Part shown: positions 45,942 to 57,110 of the stretch, one piece after another
Layout: every line of letters begins with the position of its first letter
How positions within the stretch are numbered: the first letter of the stretch is position 1
Assembly: GCA_039720395.1 (NCBI GenBank)
Contig: CM077834.1
Coordinates: 1,116,001 to 1,180,000 of the forward strand
Reading direction: 5' to 3'
DNA: 64,000 nt
Origin: Liquidambar formosana
Taxonomy: Eukaryota > Streptophyta > Magnoliopsida > Saxifragales > Altingiaceae
Position numbers and translations under genes: made by a program
Notes under the pieces: generated by a model
What the model saw: only the letters and a program-made list of their open reading frames with translations
Databases searched by the model: none
Told to the model about the DNA's origin: nothing

Positions 45942-48900
45942 TGTAGACAACCCATTTTCACCCCCCATAAGTTCATGATAGCATTTGTTTAAGTTTAGAA
46001 GCATTTAGGAGTCCCTAAGTCTTAAAGGACACTTTTGCCCTTTTACGCCTTAGGAGAATAGGTCATCATTGCATGTATATTTTTGTCTTGTTTTTGAGTC
46101 CCATTACTTGCATTTAGTTTCTAAGATCATTTTGGATATGTGTGTCAAATTTGGTTCAATTCCAGATAGGTTTGGATAGTTAATTAGAACTTTTGCGATT
46201 TGAAGGGCAATTTCGTCTTTTACTTCGTATATTTTCCAATTGACCTCCAAATTCATTCTGGAATGTTCCATTGATCTTAAAATGATGAAATGAGTCTAAT
46301 TTAAGAGCCAATTTAATCTATTGATAGGTTTTGGATTGGTTCACCATATTACCCTATGGCTAATTGACCCTTTTTCGGTTAACCGCCTTATAAAAACCCA
46401 GTCACTTGACCATGGTCAGGTATTTTTGGTCCAAGAGTATTCTAGACTTATTCTACATTGAATCTTTGAAATTTTGGCTTTTGAATCACTCAAATTGGAG
46501 TTAGAATGAAGAATTTGTGTCTGTTTGAAGTTAGGAAGCCGAAACGGGTAAGGAATCCTCAAAACCGAGGAAACCTGAAATCCCTCTCAGGTGACCAGTT
46601 CACCCCAACCGGTCCAACTGGTCCAACCGTTTCACCCCAACCGATCACCCAAGAGCCCCGTCCTGTTTTGTCATTCTTTAAGTTTTTGACGGAATATGAT
46701 TCTTGTACTTCAAATTTCTGCTTTCCAAAGGTTTTCTAAACCTATTGGGATGTGGTTTTGAGTTGTTTAACATTTATGGGATTTAATAACAGCCCTAGAT
46801 TGGTTTTATGGTGAATTAATCTCAACCATTGGTTCACATGGTTGGTTGGCTATAAATAAAGGTTCATTCATCAGCATAGAGGACTTTTGACACTTCATAT
46901 TCACTAGAGAGAAAGGGAGAACGAGTTTGCACACACTCATACTATTTTGAGAGAGCATTCTCCTGCAATTTTGAAGAGGAACTAGAAGGCAATCGAGTTC
47001 AACAAGAAGGAAGAACGCAGCAAAGACCTTTGCTTTGTTGTAAGTATCTTTATTTTCTTTTTACGATTCCTTCTTCTTCTACTCCATTCTCTGTATAGTT
47101 ATGACTTATAATTGATTTAAGAATCATATATACTCTATATTTTAGAGTGTATATGATTCAAATATGATGGGAAAGCATGCTAGTGGAGTAGGATTGTGAA
47201 TTGCTTACTATTAGGATAGTTTCTCTCTTAAGGATAGAGGTACGTTTTGCACAGAAAATTAGTTGATGTGTTTAGTCCGTTTTCTCTTCATGGTTCAATT
47301 ATATGCATGATTTTAAGCATCTTTTGTATAGAACACTCGCTGTGTAAGCCTCATCTTCATAAGTGTATGGATGATTATTCTTTTCAAGGATAATTATCGT
47401 CTTTAAAGGTTGAGGTTGTGCATAGGTGTTTTCTGGAGTGTGTTTAAGTGCGCTGTGAGTTTCTTTGCATTCTTAAGTATGTATTTTACGTAGGATATGT
47501 GAAGAAACCATTCATGCGGAGTGATTTCTACGTAAAATTATCTCCGGATAGTTTTACTTAAGAAAGCTCACCGTAAGGATGATTATTTCACATTCTTACT
47601 TAAAATACTTACCTAAGGCATCATGTTAGATTTTCTTTTTATGTTTTGGATTGTCATATGATATTTTCATTATGATAATTCATACTTTGCATGTTTTTGA
47701 TAGTTTTATGCATGTTAGGGTGTTTAGAGCATATAGGAGCATATTAGGGTTTTATTGTTCTTTTGTTTTTTTGTTCTTTGCATGAGTATTAGGTCATTAC
47801 ATGCATGTTTAGTATTCTGTTCGGATTTGAATTAGGTCTTCTAATGATGATTTGAGCATGAATATGGTTTATTTGAACTTAATAATTGCCCTATAGAATA
47901 CATAGGGTGATTAATTGGTGTTTTCTCGATGTTTCGGGATAATTTGCATATGGTAAGTGGTTCATGGTAAGTTTTGTGTGAATTGTTCTCTTATTTCCCC
48001 CCTAAGGTTATTGTTTTTACTTTGAATTAGAAGTCCTAAGTTTCCAACTTTTATAAAATTCTGTTTTACTTGGAGTTTTGTTCTCTTTTGAATTTAAATC
48101 ATTTTGGAGGTTTATTTGAGTTAGAATTCTATTCTTTCTCAAATACCTACTTTTTCTCAAACTATTTTTTCGAAACTCCTAAGTTTTTAAAACCTTTCTT
48201 AAGTTGGAAACTTAGGGTTTATAGTTCATTGTAAAGGGAGTAACCCCTTCTTAATCGAACTACATGGACTTTGATCCTTACATCCTTGTATGTAGGGTAC
48301 GTAGGCGCTCATCTGATGTTCAAGTCCACCCTAGGATACTAAGTATCCTAGGTTTTTATTTTCCTTTTATTCTTTTTTTCATCACATATTTGCTAGAGGA
48401 ATAAGATGGACTTATGCTTATTTATTTATCCATCACATATTTGCTAGAGGAGTAGGATGGATCTGTTTCTTATTCTTTGTCACTCTACTGCTTTCTATGT
48501 CTCTCCTATTTATTCATGGATGTTTACATGCTTTGTGAATGTTTATATGCTTTATGGATGTTCATGGATGAATGTGGATGGTTATGGATGATTCTTTACA
48601 TATGCATGGCGACTAATTAGGAAGTGATTGAAATAGCCCATATAAATTCAAAGACCCATTTTGGGGTGATGTGGGTGCCTGTAGGATGTTTCCTAGAACC
48701 TTCCCACGTCGTAACTTAGTCTCCGAATCCTCTCTTGTTTTGTTAAGACCTGCTTTTCTATGATCGGAGTCAACTTGTTTGGTTTTCAAAGGTTTCCTTT
48801 AAAAACTGTTTTTTTATGGTTTTCTTCTTTTCCTTAAAAAACGAGGTGGCAACTCCTTGTTTGTTATGTTTTTGTGAACCTTTTAAAAACTAGATTTTTA

Positions 48901-48971
48901 TTCATTTAAATATCTACAAGTCTTTTTAAAAGAAGGGTTTCCCTTCCCCCGATTGAAACCTGTGGTTCACA
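45942..48971 (+). repeat. 5' LTR of the Ogre-like element
   Basis: About 3.03 kb, unusually long as known for Ogre-type LTRs. Contains a TAAA-type leader region, GAGAGAAAGGGAGAACGAG near 46908 and GGTGGCAACTCC near 48846, the latter shared in pattern with the solo LTR at 12.9-15.9 kb. Confidence 0.75.
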
Positions 48972-48974
48972 GTC

Positions 48975-48992
48975 TGGCGACTCCGCTGGGGA
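48975..48992 (+). other. Primer-binding site of the Ogre-like element
   Basis: TGGCGACTCCGCTGGGGA, three bases after the LTR end. This is the PBS type I recall as complementary to tRNA-Arg in Ogre elements. Confidence 0.7.
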
Positions 48993-50594
48993 TTAGTGGA
49001 CTAGATTCAAATAATTTATATGGCCTAATTTAATTTCTTAAATTAAAATCAATCACTTGCATATGCTTGAATGTGTGCTTACTTTATTGCATTGTGTGCG
49101 CAATTGCATTTGAATGATAGGTCGATGTATCCTTGCCTTTTTTATTGGCCTAGCTTTGACCTCGGTTCCCTTCATTCTTGGGTGTCATATTTGCGAAGCT
49201 ATCAACTCCTCTTGCCATGTATCCTTGGGTTTTACCCTCGGGTATATTAAATGGATCAACACGTAGCACTTGACTCACGTGACATCCCCATGCCACACGT
49301 AATAGGTATATAGTTGATTCAAGCAAGTAGGGGACACTATCCTACTCTGTTAGTGCATATAGTGGACTGTTTAGGACACAAGAACCCGCTTAGTTTAAAG
49401 TCACCATGCTTGTGGAATGAATGCAGGTACAAAGTGAATGTATGCGTGTATGTGTGTATGGAATGCATGTATGTGTGGCATGAATGTGTGTTGTGGGAAT
49501 GAATGTGAATGGAATGAATGGCAATGCAATTCATGTCACGGTTCTTTGGGAAGATGATACAAAGTCCTCGATACAATGATCTGGTTTCTTACTCTTGAAT
49601 GCGGTTAGAGATATGAATGAATGCTATGTGGGTAGTTAATTTTAGGGGGTAACATGACTTTAAAATCAATCGACCTACATCCCTTTAGTATGACCTTTTT
49701 TTTACTTAAAGCCCATTGGGCTCTTAAGAATGAGAGGCCCAACTAAAGGAATATTATTGGACCATTACCTACCCGTTCAAATCAATTGTGGAGATTAAAG
49801 GCGTTTTGTGTTACTTTATAACTAAGTATGGGTCATTTGATTGTAATAGAGTGCTGGTTTGGACTCGTGACTCTTCAGGCCGTTTGATCAGAAGAAGTAC
49901 TGAACAATACCTTGCCATGGATTAGACTTTTGCATTGAATAACCCGACTACACCTAAGAGGACATCTATTTCTAGGACTCCTACGGATCCACGAAGGATT
50001 GAGAGGCTATTGAATGACATATTTGGGAAGTTGAAAGAGGTGTCGGTGAAGTCTGAAACTACAATAAGAATGGCGTAAGAGATCAACAACCGAACCCCTG
50101 TCCTTATCCACAATATTTCTACAGATCAAGCTGTGCCCGACACTCAAGTCCCCATCGCCCAAAATTAATCCAATCCATCGGCCCAAGTTGGAGGCCAAGC
50201 CCAAAATCCACCATCTCCACATACTTAATCATCGCCTCAAAATCCATCACCTCCACATGTTTAACCTCCACTACAAAATATCCCCATTTACACCTAATCA
50301 TCCACTTTTGTCCCCATCACTGAAAACCTTCCTGTGAATGATGATCAAAAGATGATGGTTGCAAGGATGTTGGCTTTGGAGAAGACTTTGAAGGGTATTC
50401 GCCGTGCTGATGATTTTATGAATATCCACACTCTTTCTCTCTTACCTCAAGCGAGATTGCCAACTTCGTTCAAAATGCCAGAGTTATAGAAATTTGATGG
50501 AACAGGTTGCCTTAAGACTCACTTGAAAATGTATGTCCGAGCAATGCAACCTTGGGGTGCTTCTGAGGAGTTGATGGCTCAATTATTCCATGAA

Positions 50595-51459
50595 TCGCTT
50601 AGCACTTCTTCGTTGCTTTTATTCTCCTTCTTGAGACCAGATGACCTAAGAATTTACCCGAACTTACTCCAAAGGAACTCTTTTTAGCGTTTAGCTTCAT
50701 TCCGAACTTGTTGAGTCGTGAGAAAGCTTCAGTTAGGTCTTGAAGATGGTCCTTCCTCGAGTTACTTTTAACTATAGTGTCATCAACGTAAGCTTCAAGA
50801 TTCCTACCAATCAGTCTATCAAACATTTTGTTTACTAATCGCTGATAGGTTGCCCTTGCATTCTTGAGCCCGAACGGCATGACCTTATAGCAGTAGGTGC
50901 CAGTTGAGGTGATGAAACTAGTCTTGTCCTGATCGTGCTCTACCATTGGTATTTGGTGATATCTTAAGAACGCATCAAAGATGCTCATCCTAGCGTAACC
51001 TGAGATGGAGTCTGTCAGCTGATCTATTTTTGGTAAAGGAAAACTATCTTTTAGGCATGCTCTGTTGAGATTGATGAAATCGATATAGACTCGCCAGTCT
51101 CCGATCTTCTTTCTGACACATACCGAGTTGGAGATCCAGTTCGGGTATTTCACTTCCTTGATAAAACTAGCCTTTAGCAACTTATCAACTTCATTGGATA
51201 CCGCGCGTGCTCTTTCGCTAGAAAATCGTCTTTGTTTTTGGATAACTGGTTTGCTAGCCGAGCTGACTTGCAGTTCGTGGGTTATGATCTCGAGTTTTAT
51301 TCTAGGCATGTCATGGGGAGACCATGCAAAAACATTAACATTCATTTTTAAGAACTGAAAAAGCTCAAAGGCTTCCTCCTCGGGCAATGTGTTTCTAATC
51401 CAGAAAAACTTCTTCGGATTAGCTGGGTCAATTATCATTTTTCTCATCTCCTCTTCCAT
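50595..51459 (-). pseudogene. Reverse transcriptase of the Tat-lineage element, truncated
   Basis: A 286-residue open frame with the Ty3/gypsy RT core: ASFIKEVKYPNWISNSVCVR, KIGDWRVYIDFINLNRAC, SFPLPKIDQLTDSISGYARM, YKVMPFGLKNARATYQRLVN, and the catalytic AYVDDTIVKS box. It continues to KFLGHLVSRRRIKATKK and stops there, exactly where the Ogre-like fragment begins. FLRYHQ in place of the usual F-x-GYHQ and CVRKKIGDWRVYIDF for the usual RMCVDF show decay. RNase H and integrase are absent. Confidence 0.9.
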
Positions 51460-51734
51460 GCGATCAGATAGTTCTGAAGAAGTTTCCTCAACCTCGATCG
51501 ACCCACCTATCGTTGCTATAAAGGATCGAAGTTCTTCTTCACTTTCTTTTTCTGTTCGGGTTTATCTTTGGATTCTTCAGTTTTTTCAGTACTAGGCAGC
51601 CTAGGAATTTTAGATTTCTGGTTCCTAGTGGTTGGGGCTGATTATCCTGTGTACTCAGTTAGGAAACATTCCCGTGCTACAGCTTGGCTTCCTTTGATTT
51701 CCATTACTCCCTCGGGGTAAGGGAAACGAATTGA

Positions 51735-52166
51735 TTAATGATATGAGGACGGGATTGCTTGAATCGTGTGGATCCATGGCCGACCCAATATGACGTTATA
51801 AGCTGACTGCTCTCGAATCACAACAAAGGTTTCCATCTTCTGCACTAAGCCTACCTGTACTGCCAGAGTGATCTCTCCAAGGAGGAGGGTTGTATTGCCA
51901 TTAAAGGCTTTTAAACTGATATGAGAAGGTTTGAGATTGGATTCCATTAGCCCAAGTTTTTCAAACAGAGTTTAGAACATAACATTTACTAATGCCCCGT
52001 TATCAACGTAAACCTTCCCAACGTCATAGTTGGCTATTAGCATTCGAACTACTAGAACATCATTATGTGGGTGCTGAACATTTGAGCTAGACTCATCCTC
52101 CCTGAAGAAGAGAGTTTTCTGATAGGAGTCCTCATTTAGAGGCACCAAGGTCGGTTCACTTTTCAC
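51735..52166 (-). pseudogene. Protease-like region of the Tat element
   Basis: Two broken minus-strand frames: 52166-51972 with VYVDNGALVNVMF, where the usual catalytic D-S/T-G reads DNG, and 51947-51735 with FVVIREQSAYNVILGRPWIH, the ILGRPW motif of retroviral-type aspartic proteases. Stops separate them. Confidence 0.8.
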
Positions 52167-52339
52167 ATCATTGACTTTTATGGCTTGACAAGCCTTTCGG
52201 TACTGAGCCGGAGTTGGCTCGCTGAAAGGACAGTCGATTTGTACCCGACTGTGATGACATCAATCGTTTCTAGTACCTTCAGTTGTTTGGTCTGAGCTTT
52301 TTTTGGGTCAGGCTTCTTTGTCGCGGATTGCTCGGCTTT

Positions 52340-52990
52340 TTTCCTCTAATCTATGAATTCGTTGAGCTTACCTTCTTTTGCCCAAGCTTCTAGGTTGTTC
52401 TTCAGAACTCTGCAATCCTTGGTTTTGTAACCGTGGTCCTTGTGGTAACTGCAGTATAGTTTCTTGTTCCTTTTCTCGGGATCTCCCACCATCGGTCTGG
52501 GTTTTTTTAAAGAAATCTCTATTTTCAACTGCCTTTATCAACTTGTATATTGGCAGAGTGAAAACTATTACAAATTCTGTGAGTATTCCCGAATGCCCTC
52601 GTTATTTTTCTATCTTACCTCGTACAAATTTTGTATAGCCTTCGCAAATTTGTAGCTCGTAATGAAACGATTCTTAAAGAGCATGCTCAGTTTGGTCCAA
52701 TTGTTTATTGACTTATCTGGGATCTTGGCCTACCATTTCAAGGCAACTCCCCCCAAACTCATAGGAAAGATCTTACATAAGAAACCCTCATTTCGCATAT
52801 ATAATGACATACGTTGCAGATAGTAATTTAAATGATGAATAGGGTTTATGGAAAGCGAGTAAGGGGTGAAATTAATTTCAGAATAACCTTGAGGATTGGA
52901 GTGAGTTGAATCCACTTTGAGAACGGTGAGTGGACTATAGCAGAACTGCGAACTTGATCATCCCGTTCTTCATGACGAGTGCGATGCTTT
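52340..52990 (-). pseudogene. Gag and zinc-knuckle remains of the Tat element
   Basis: The minus-strand frame 52915-52730 matches the gag core (NPIHHLNYYLQRMSLYMRNE, FPMSLGGVALKW). The frame 52528-52346 carries a zinc-knuckle-like CSYHKDHGYKTKDC followed by LKNNLEAWAKEGKLNEFI, the pattern of Tat gag proteins. Frameshifts lie between them. Confidence 0.8.
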
Positions 52991-53792
52991 TTTGAAATAT
53001 TGGACTCACCTTTTATTGGAGATCGGGAACGTTTATGATGGCCCCTTTTGGAATAGTATTCCCATTCCCGATCTGAGGACCCTGACCGATACTGAATTTA
53101 TTCAGTTTTGCGGGCTCGACCCTCTGAGCTTCTGTGCTCTCGACCTCTACTATCAACCTCATCACATTGCGCTAACTGTTCTGAACACTTTGGACTATCA
53201 GGTTGTAGAACGAGTTCTTCTCTAGTTCCATGATGTTTGCATACAGATGTCCTCTTTGCAATGACTGGAGATTTATATCTTCCTTCGTGGTCAGAGTAAT
53301 GGTGATAAGAATGTCTATCTCGAGCTGAGTTATCCTAGCGGTGCGAGTAGTGTTGGCGGTTGGTGTGACTTGCTGCCTCCAACTTTGGTGTTTCCCCTTG
53401 CGCGGCTATATGATGGATATAACGGCGATAACTTTGCTCTACCGCCAATCGTTTGAGCTAAGCCACCTGAATCTGATTTTGCATGGTGGCCATCAGTTCG
53501 ACCACCACCGTGGAATTGGGGTTGTTAGCCACTGCTTGGTCATAAACGGCCTATAAGCCTGGTTGATTATCCAAAGTCTGTAAGATAGCTGAAATCTCCA
53601 GAGAAAGTTGATGGGAGGACTACAGCAGGTTGTGCCCGGAAGAAGTGGCAGTGCTGTAACCTTTGTCTGGTGTGGAAGTGCTAGTCGTGTTCCACCATCT
53701 CCTCTAGTTGTCGCTTCAATGCGAGTGAAGGTCGCTCCAGATCTGGTCCGACCTAGGGATGTCGGAGGTGGTGAGGCTATCTATCGTGATGG

Positions 53793-53810
53793 TTCCCATA
53801 AACGGCGCTA
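53793..53810 (-). other. Primer-binding site of the Tat element
   Basis: On the minus strand, TAGCGCCGTTTATGGGAAC-type sequence begins three bases inside the 5' LTR (53814). It resembles the TGGCGCCGT.. PBS of many plant gypsy elements, with decay at the second base. Confidence 0.7.
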
Positions 53811-53813
53811 AAT

Positions 53814-54486
53814 TGTGCGGATGATTTTCCCGTACTGAGAATGTATTGTGGTTTAAGCAGAGCAATGTCTTCACCAGTGAATTCATCTGCACACAATAAA
53901 TATAATGTCAAGGGATGACCAAAATGGGTTCGGCCATTACCTCTCCAATGTTTAAGTCAGGTGACTTGTATATAGAGAAAAGGAGGAAATGGATTAGGGT
54001 TACTGTGCAGCGTACCTTAGTCAGCCTTGGCACTGTTCTATTAATCGTTATGTGGATCTAACCATGGTTTGGTTAGATAGCGGTTTTCCTTAGGTTAAGT
54101 CTAACCTGGGTCAAGTTTACAACTGTGTAACTAAGGTTGATTGACTATAGTTAGGTCTGAACCGTAGTTTGGATAACTGACTGCCCGTTTGTTACGCAAT
54201 AGCTGTTTAGCCACGTGTTCCATTTCATGCCAAGTTTGGACCCGTTACTCAATTTTGGCCCGTGGTGGGAGGAAGTCGGTTCGTTGCCATTGTGTTGGCT
54301 GGTTATTCTTGTCCTATTCTTAAGGTTAGGCCGTGAAGGGTATCGACGTCCTTTTCTTGTGTTGGGAGTATCGTTGAGCTTGAGTTACTTTCCACTCACG
54401 ACTGGTTTCTCTAGTTCGGGATTATGCTAGTGCAACTGACTAGCATGGGAACTAACTCAACTTTCAGCACGGGAACTATTCACACA
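53814..54486 (-). repeat. 5' LTR of the Tat-lineage element
   Basis: Direct repeat of 41019-41692; ends TGTGCGGATG and TTCACACA, followed by the TAACC duplication at 54487-54491. Confidence 0.9.
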
Positions 54487-54900
54487 TAACCCATGCATCG
54501 TTACCCACCATAGTGTGGCACAATCATAATACAAGCCTCATGAACTCTCCTCCTAGGCTTGATCATGATGCCTCCTTCCTATTTTTATTGTTTGTGTGGG
54601 TTTTTTTCCCCCTGTTTTAATAGTTGGTTATCTTGTTGAAATGTTAGTGTTTTCTTTTTGGTATGTGGAGCTTGGATTAGCACCCAAAAAAGGAAAAAAA
54701 AAAGAAAAGAAGGTCCAATGGAATAATATTATACCCTCAACCCTCCTCCCCCAAAAATGAATATCCAATATAAATATAATTATGCTGTTTTTTTTGTTTT
54801 TTTGCAATTTTGTAGGTGGTATCATATACACCACTAGCAGTGGCTCACATAATATGCCAAAACGTTATAAATGGGAATCATAAACAATATTCGTCGCATG

Positions 54901-56238
54901 GGATCCGGATTTGGTGCAGTAGCACCACTTTTACTGCACCATGCAGTAATCGTTAAGATCGTGACACATGGCAAGTGAAGGAAATGGAAGGTTGTGGTCT
55001 AAAACACACAAAACGCCAGTCGTTTAAGAGCCCACTCAGCAACATTAACGTTGTGTGGCGTTAACGCTTCTCAGGGTTCTCTCTGTTCTCTCTCCATCCC
55101 TACCAATCTAATCCACCGTTAATCCATTCCGGCGAACTTGCCACCGACCATGGCTCTCTTTCTTCTTCTTCTTCTACGTTTTTCTTTTGATATTGTTTTT
55201 TTTTTCATGGGCATTAGATCTGTAAAAAAAGAGAAACAAAAAAAGGGGTTTCGGCCGACTACCTCAATCCCGTCGATGGTCTTCAACCTTCAGTAGGTAT
55301 GTCTTACCTTCTTTTCTTTTTTTTTCTTTTTTTTTTTTTTTTTTGGTAAAAATACAAAGGGTTTGGGTTTAGGTTTTCAGATGCTTCAGATCTGTACTTA
55401 ACGTTGGGGTTTGGGTTTTCATACCGGGGATGCAACCCACCATCTCTGACAATGACGAGGCGACAACCATCTTTTCTTCTTCTTCTTCTTCTACTTTTTT
55501 TTTTCATTTTCTTTTTTCATTAACTTTAGGAGTCTTTTTCCTTCAAACAGTTATCTCCAACGACCCCTACACCAGATCTGTTCCTTCAATTTGGTTAAGG
55601 GTTTTTGCTTACGATGTTTTATTAAAGTATAAAAAAAAAAAAAAAAAGAGGAAAAAAACAGTTGGCCGGAAAAAATGGAGTTGCTCAACGGTGTCGTTGA
55701 TGTGCGGGTCTTGCTTCTTCTTCTTCTACGATTTTCTTTTGCTATTGTTCATTTTCATGGGCATTAGATCTGTAAAAAAAGAGAAACAAAAAAAAAGGGT
55801 TTTTGCTTTTCGCCATCACCAGACCGTCACTGTCACTTTCTCTGGCGTTCTTCTCTCCCCTCCCCTCCCCTCCCCTCCCCTTCCTTTCTGCCCTTCCTCC
55901 TTCCCCTTACGTGCTTAGCTTGACACATGCCCTTCCCCTTTCCCTCACGCGCTCCCTTGCCCGACTGCTTTTCGCCGGACCGATAAGGGCTAGAAGTAAG
56001 AGAGCTATGGATTGATGGTGGATCAGATTGGTAGGGATGGAGAGAGAACAGAGAGAACAGAGAGAACCTGAAGCGTTAACGCCACACGACGTTATGTTGC
56101 TGAGTTGCCCTCTTAAACGACTAGCGTTTGTGTGTTTTGGACCACAACCATCCATTGCCTTCACTTGCCATGTGTCGCGATCTCAATGGTTACTGCATGG
56201 TGCAGTAAAAGTGGTGCTACTGCACCAAATCCGGATCC
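54901..56238. mobile_element. MULE-like non-autonomous element with 215-bp TIRs and 9-bp TSD
   Basis: 1,338 bp. The terminal inverted repeats (54901-55115 and about 56025-56238) begin GGATCCGGATTTGGTGCAG on both sides and are close to identical, with CACCACTTTTACTGCACCAT and GTGTGGCGTTAACGCTTC inside. Flanks CGTCGCATG (54892-54900) and TGTGGCATG (56239-56247) form a 9-bp duplication with two mismatches. The interior contains a direct duplication: CATGGGCATTAGATCTGTAA occurs at about 55207 and 55757, each after TTCTTCTTCTTCTACG. No transposase. Termini are related to the small element at 8438-8651. Confidence 0.88.
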
Positions 56239-56459
56239 TGTGGCATGACTGCAACATAAATAACAACAACATTAAAGTTCATATTATCATTGTTGACTCT
56301 ATTATTTTTATTTTTTTATTATATTTTTTTTTGTTGGTACAAGGGAAAGGAATCCTAATTGTGATCTAATAAAGAGACAACAGCCATACCGTCTAGCAAC
56401 ATAGATTTCATCTTTATAGGAGAATGATCTAACAGTATCAATCTCTCATTTTGGTTCTC

Positions 56460-56631
56460 GAGAGAAACTTGTGTAAAACCGTTGTATGAGCCAGCTGGTA
56501 AGACCAGCCAATGGGGGGAAAGGAAAGTGCTTTTATCAGTGTAAAAAGTACATGATAAAAGCACTTTCCTCTCCCCCCATTGGCTGGTCTTATCAGCTGG
56601 TCCATGCAACGGTTTTATACAAGTTTTTTCC
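56460..56631. mobile_element. Hairpin MITE with perfect 9-bp TSD, upstream of PEX5
   Basis: 172 bp, almost all of it two inverted arms: AAACTTGTGTAAAACCGTTG on the left against AAACTTGTATAAAACCGTTG on the minus strand at the right, and a long inner stretch ACCAGCCAATGGGGGGA..AAGTGCTTTTATCA pairing with its opposite across a short loop. Flanked by TTGGTTCTC at 56451-56459 and 56632-56640, a perfect 9-bp duplication, pointing to MULE-type insertion. It lies about 480 bp upstream of the PEX5 start codon. Confidence 0.88.
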
Positions 56632-57065
56632 TTGGTTCTCCCCTTCTCTAGCCCAGGAAGTCAGCACATATTATCACTGTTAGACTACCTGTGAACATGT
56701 GACGCAACCTCAAATAAACGGATACAATGACACGAACCCGATATCCGAAGACCAAAACCTGAAAAAACCCCATTCCAACCCGATAATATTACGGAGTATT
56801 TAAGAAGAACCGTAAAATTCGAATGAGAATTCGGGTCCAACCCAATCCGATGGCAATAAATTGTGATCTATGACGCAGGACGGAGGCCATCAGCTGGCTA
56901 TCCCCAAAACAACAGAGCTTTATAGGAAGTCGTGATCCCCGAATTGAGCAAGAAAATAATAGTGGGAACGATTAAGACGACAAATAAGGTGACATACAGA
57001 AGACGGATATATACAGAAGGGGAGGAGCTGGTGGATCAATTTTTGTTAGGGGAAGGGGTCGATAA

Positions 57066-57070
57066 CTGTG

Positions 57071-57107
<37 letters not shown>

Positions 57108-57108
57108 G
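57066..57108. repeat. (GA)n tract in the PEX5 leader
   Basis: A GAGAGA run immediately before the PEX5 ATG. GA-rich leaders are common in plant 5'UTRs and can bind BBR/BPC proteins; that role is inference. Confidence 0.7.
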
Positions 57109-57110
57109 CT

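Larger units (their letters stand above)
45942..50590 (+). mobile_element. Truncated Ogre-like Ty3/gypsy element: long LTR, PBS, gag start
   Basis: Opposite in orientation to the host Tat element. The LTR starts TGTAGACAACCCATTTTCAC at 45942 and ends near 48971, about 3 kb. A PBS (TGGCGACTCCGCTGGGGA, 48975-48992) follows after three bases. The leader and a broken gag frame follow, with RLPTSFKMPEL and GCLKTHLKMYVRAMQPWGA at about 50455-50560. The element stops abruptly near 50590, where minus-strand RT of the Tat element begins; its pol and 3' LTR are missing. A single deletion after insertion would explain the absence of both its pol and the Tat RNase H/integrase. Confidence 0.8.
41019..54486 (-). 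mobile_element. Tat-lineage Ty3/gypsy LTR retrotransposon, degenerate, with nested insertions
   Basis: About 13.5 kb bounded by two direct LTRs (41019-41692 and 53814-54486) and a perfect 5-bp duplication TAACC (41014-41018, 54487-54491). Gag-pol runs on the minus strand: PBS beside the right LTR, gag, zinc knuckle, protease-like region and RT, then a break. RNase H and integrase are not present. Near the left LTR a plus-strand (antisense) extra ORF region is seen, an arrangement known for Tat-lineage elements. Inside lie a copia solo LTR and an opposite-orientation Ogre-like fragment. The LTRs differ at many sites, mostly transitions, so the insertion is old and inactive. Confidence 0.88.

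Noticed and set aside
55430..55918. 162-codon plus-strand open frame
   Set aside because: Poly-Ser/Phe and low-complexity translation inside the 54.9-kb MULE-like element; no domain.
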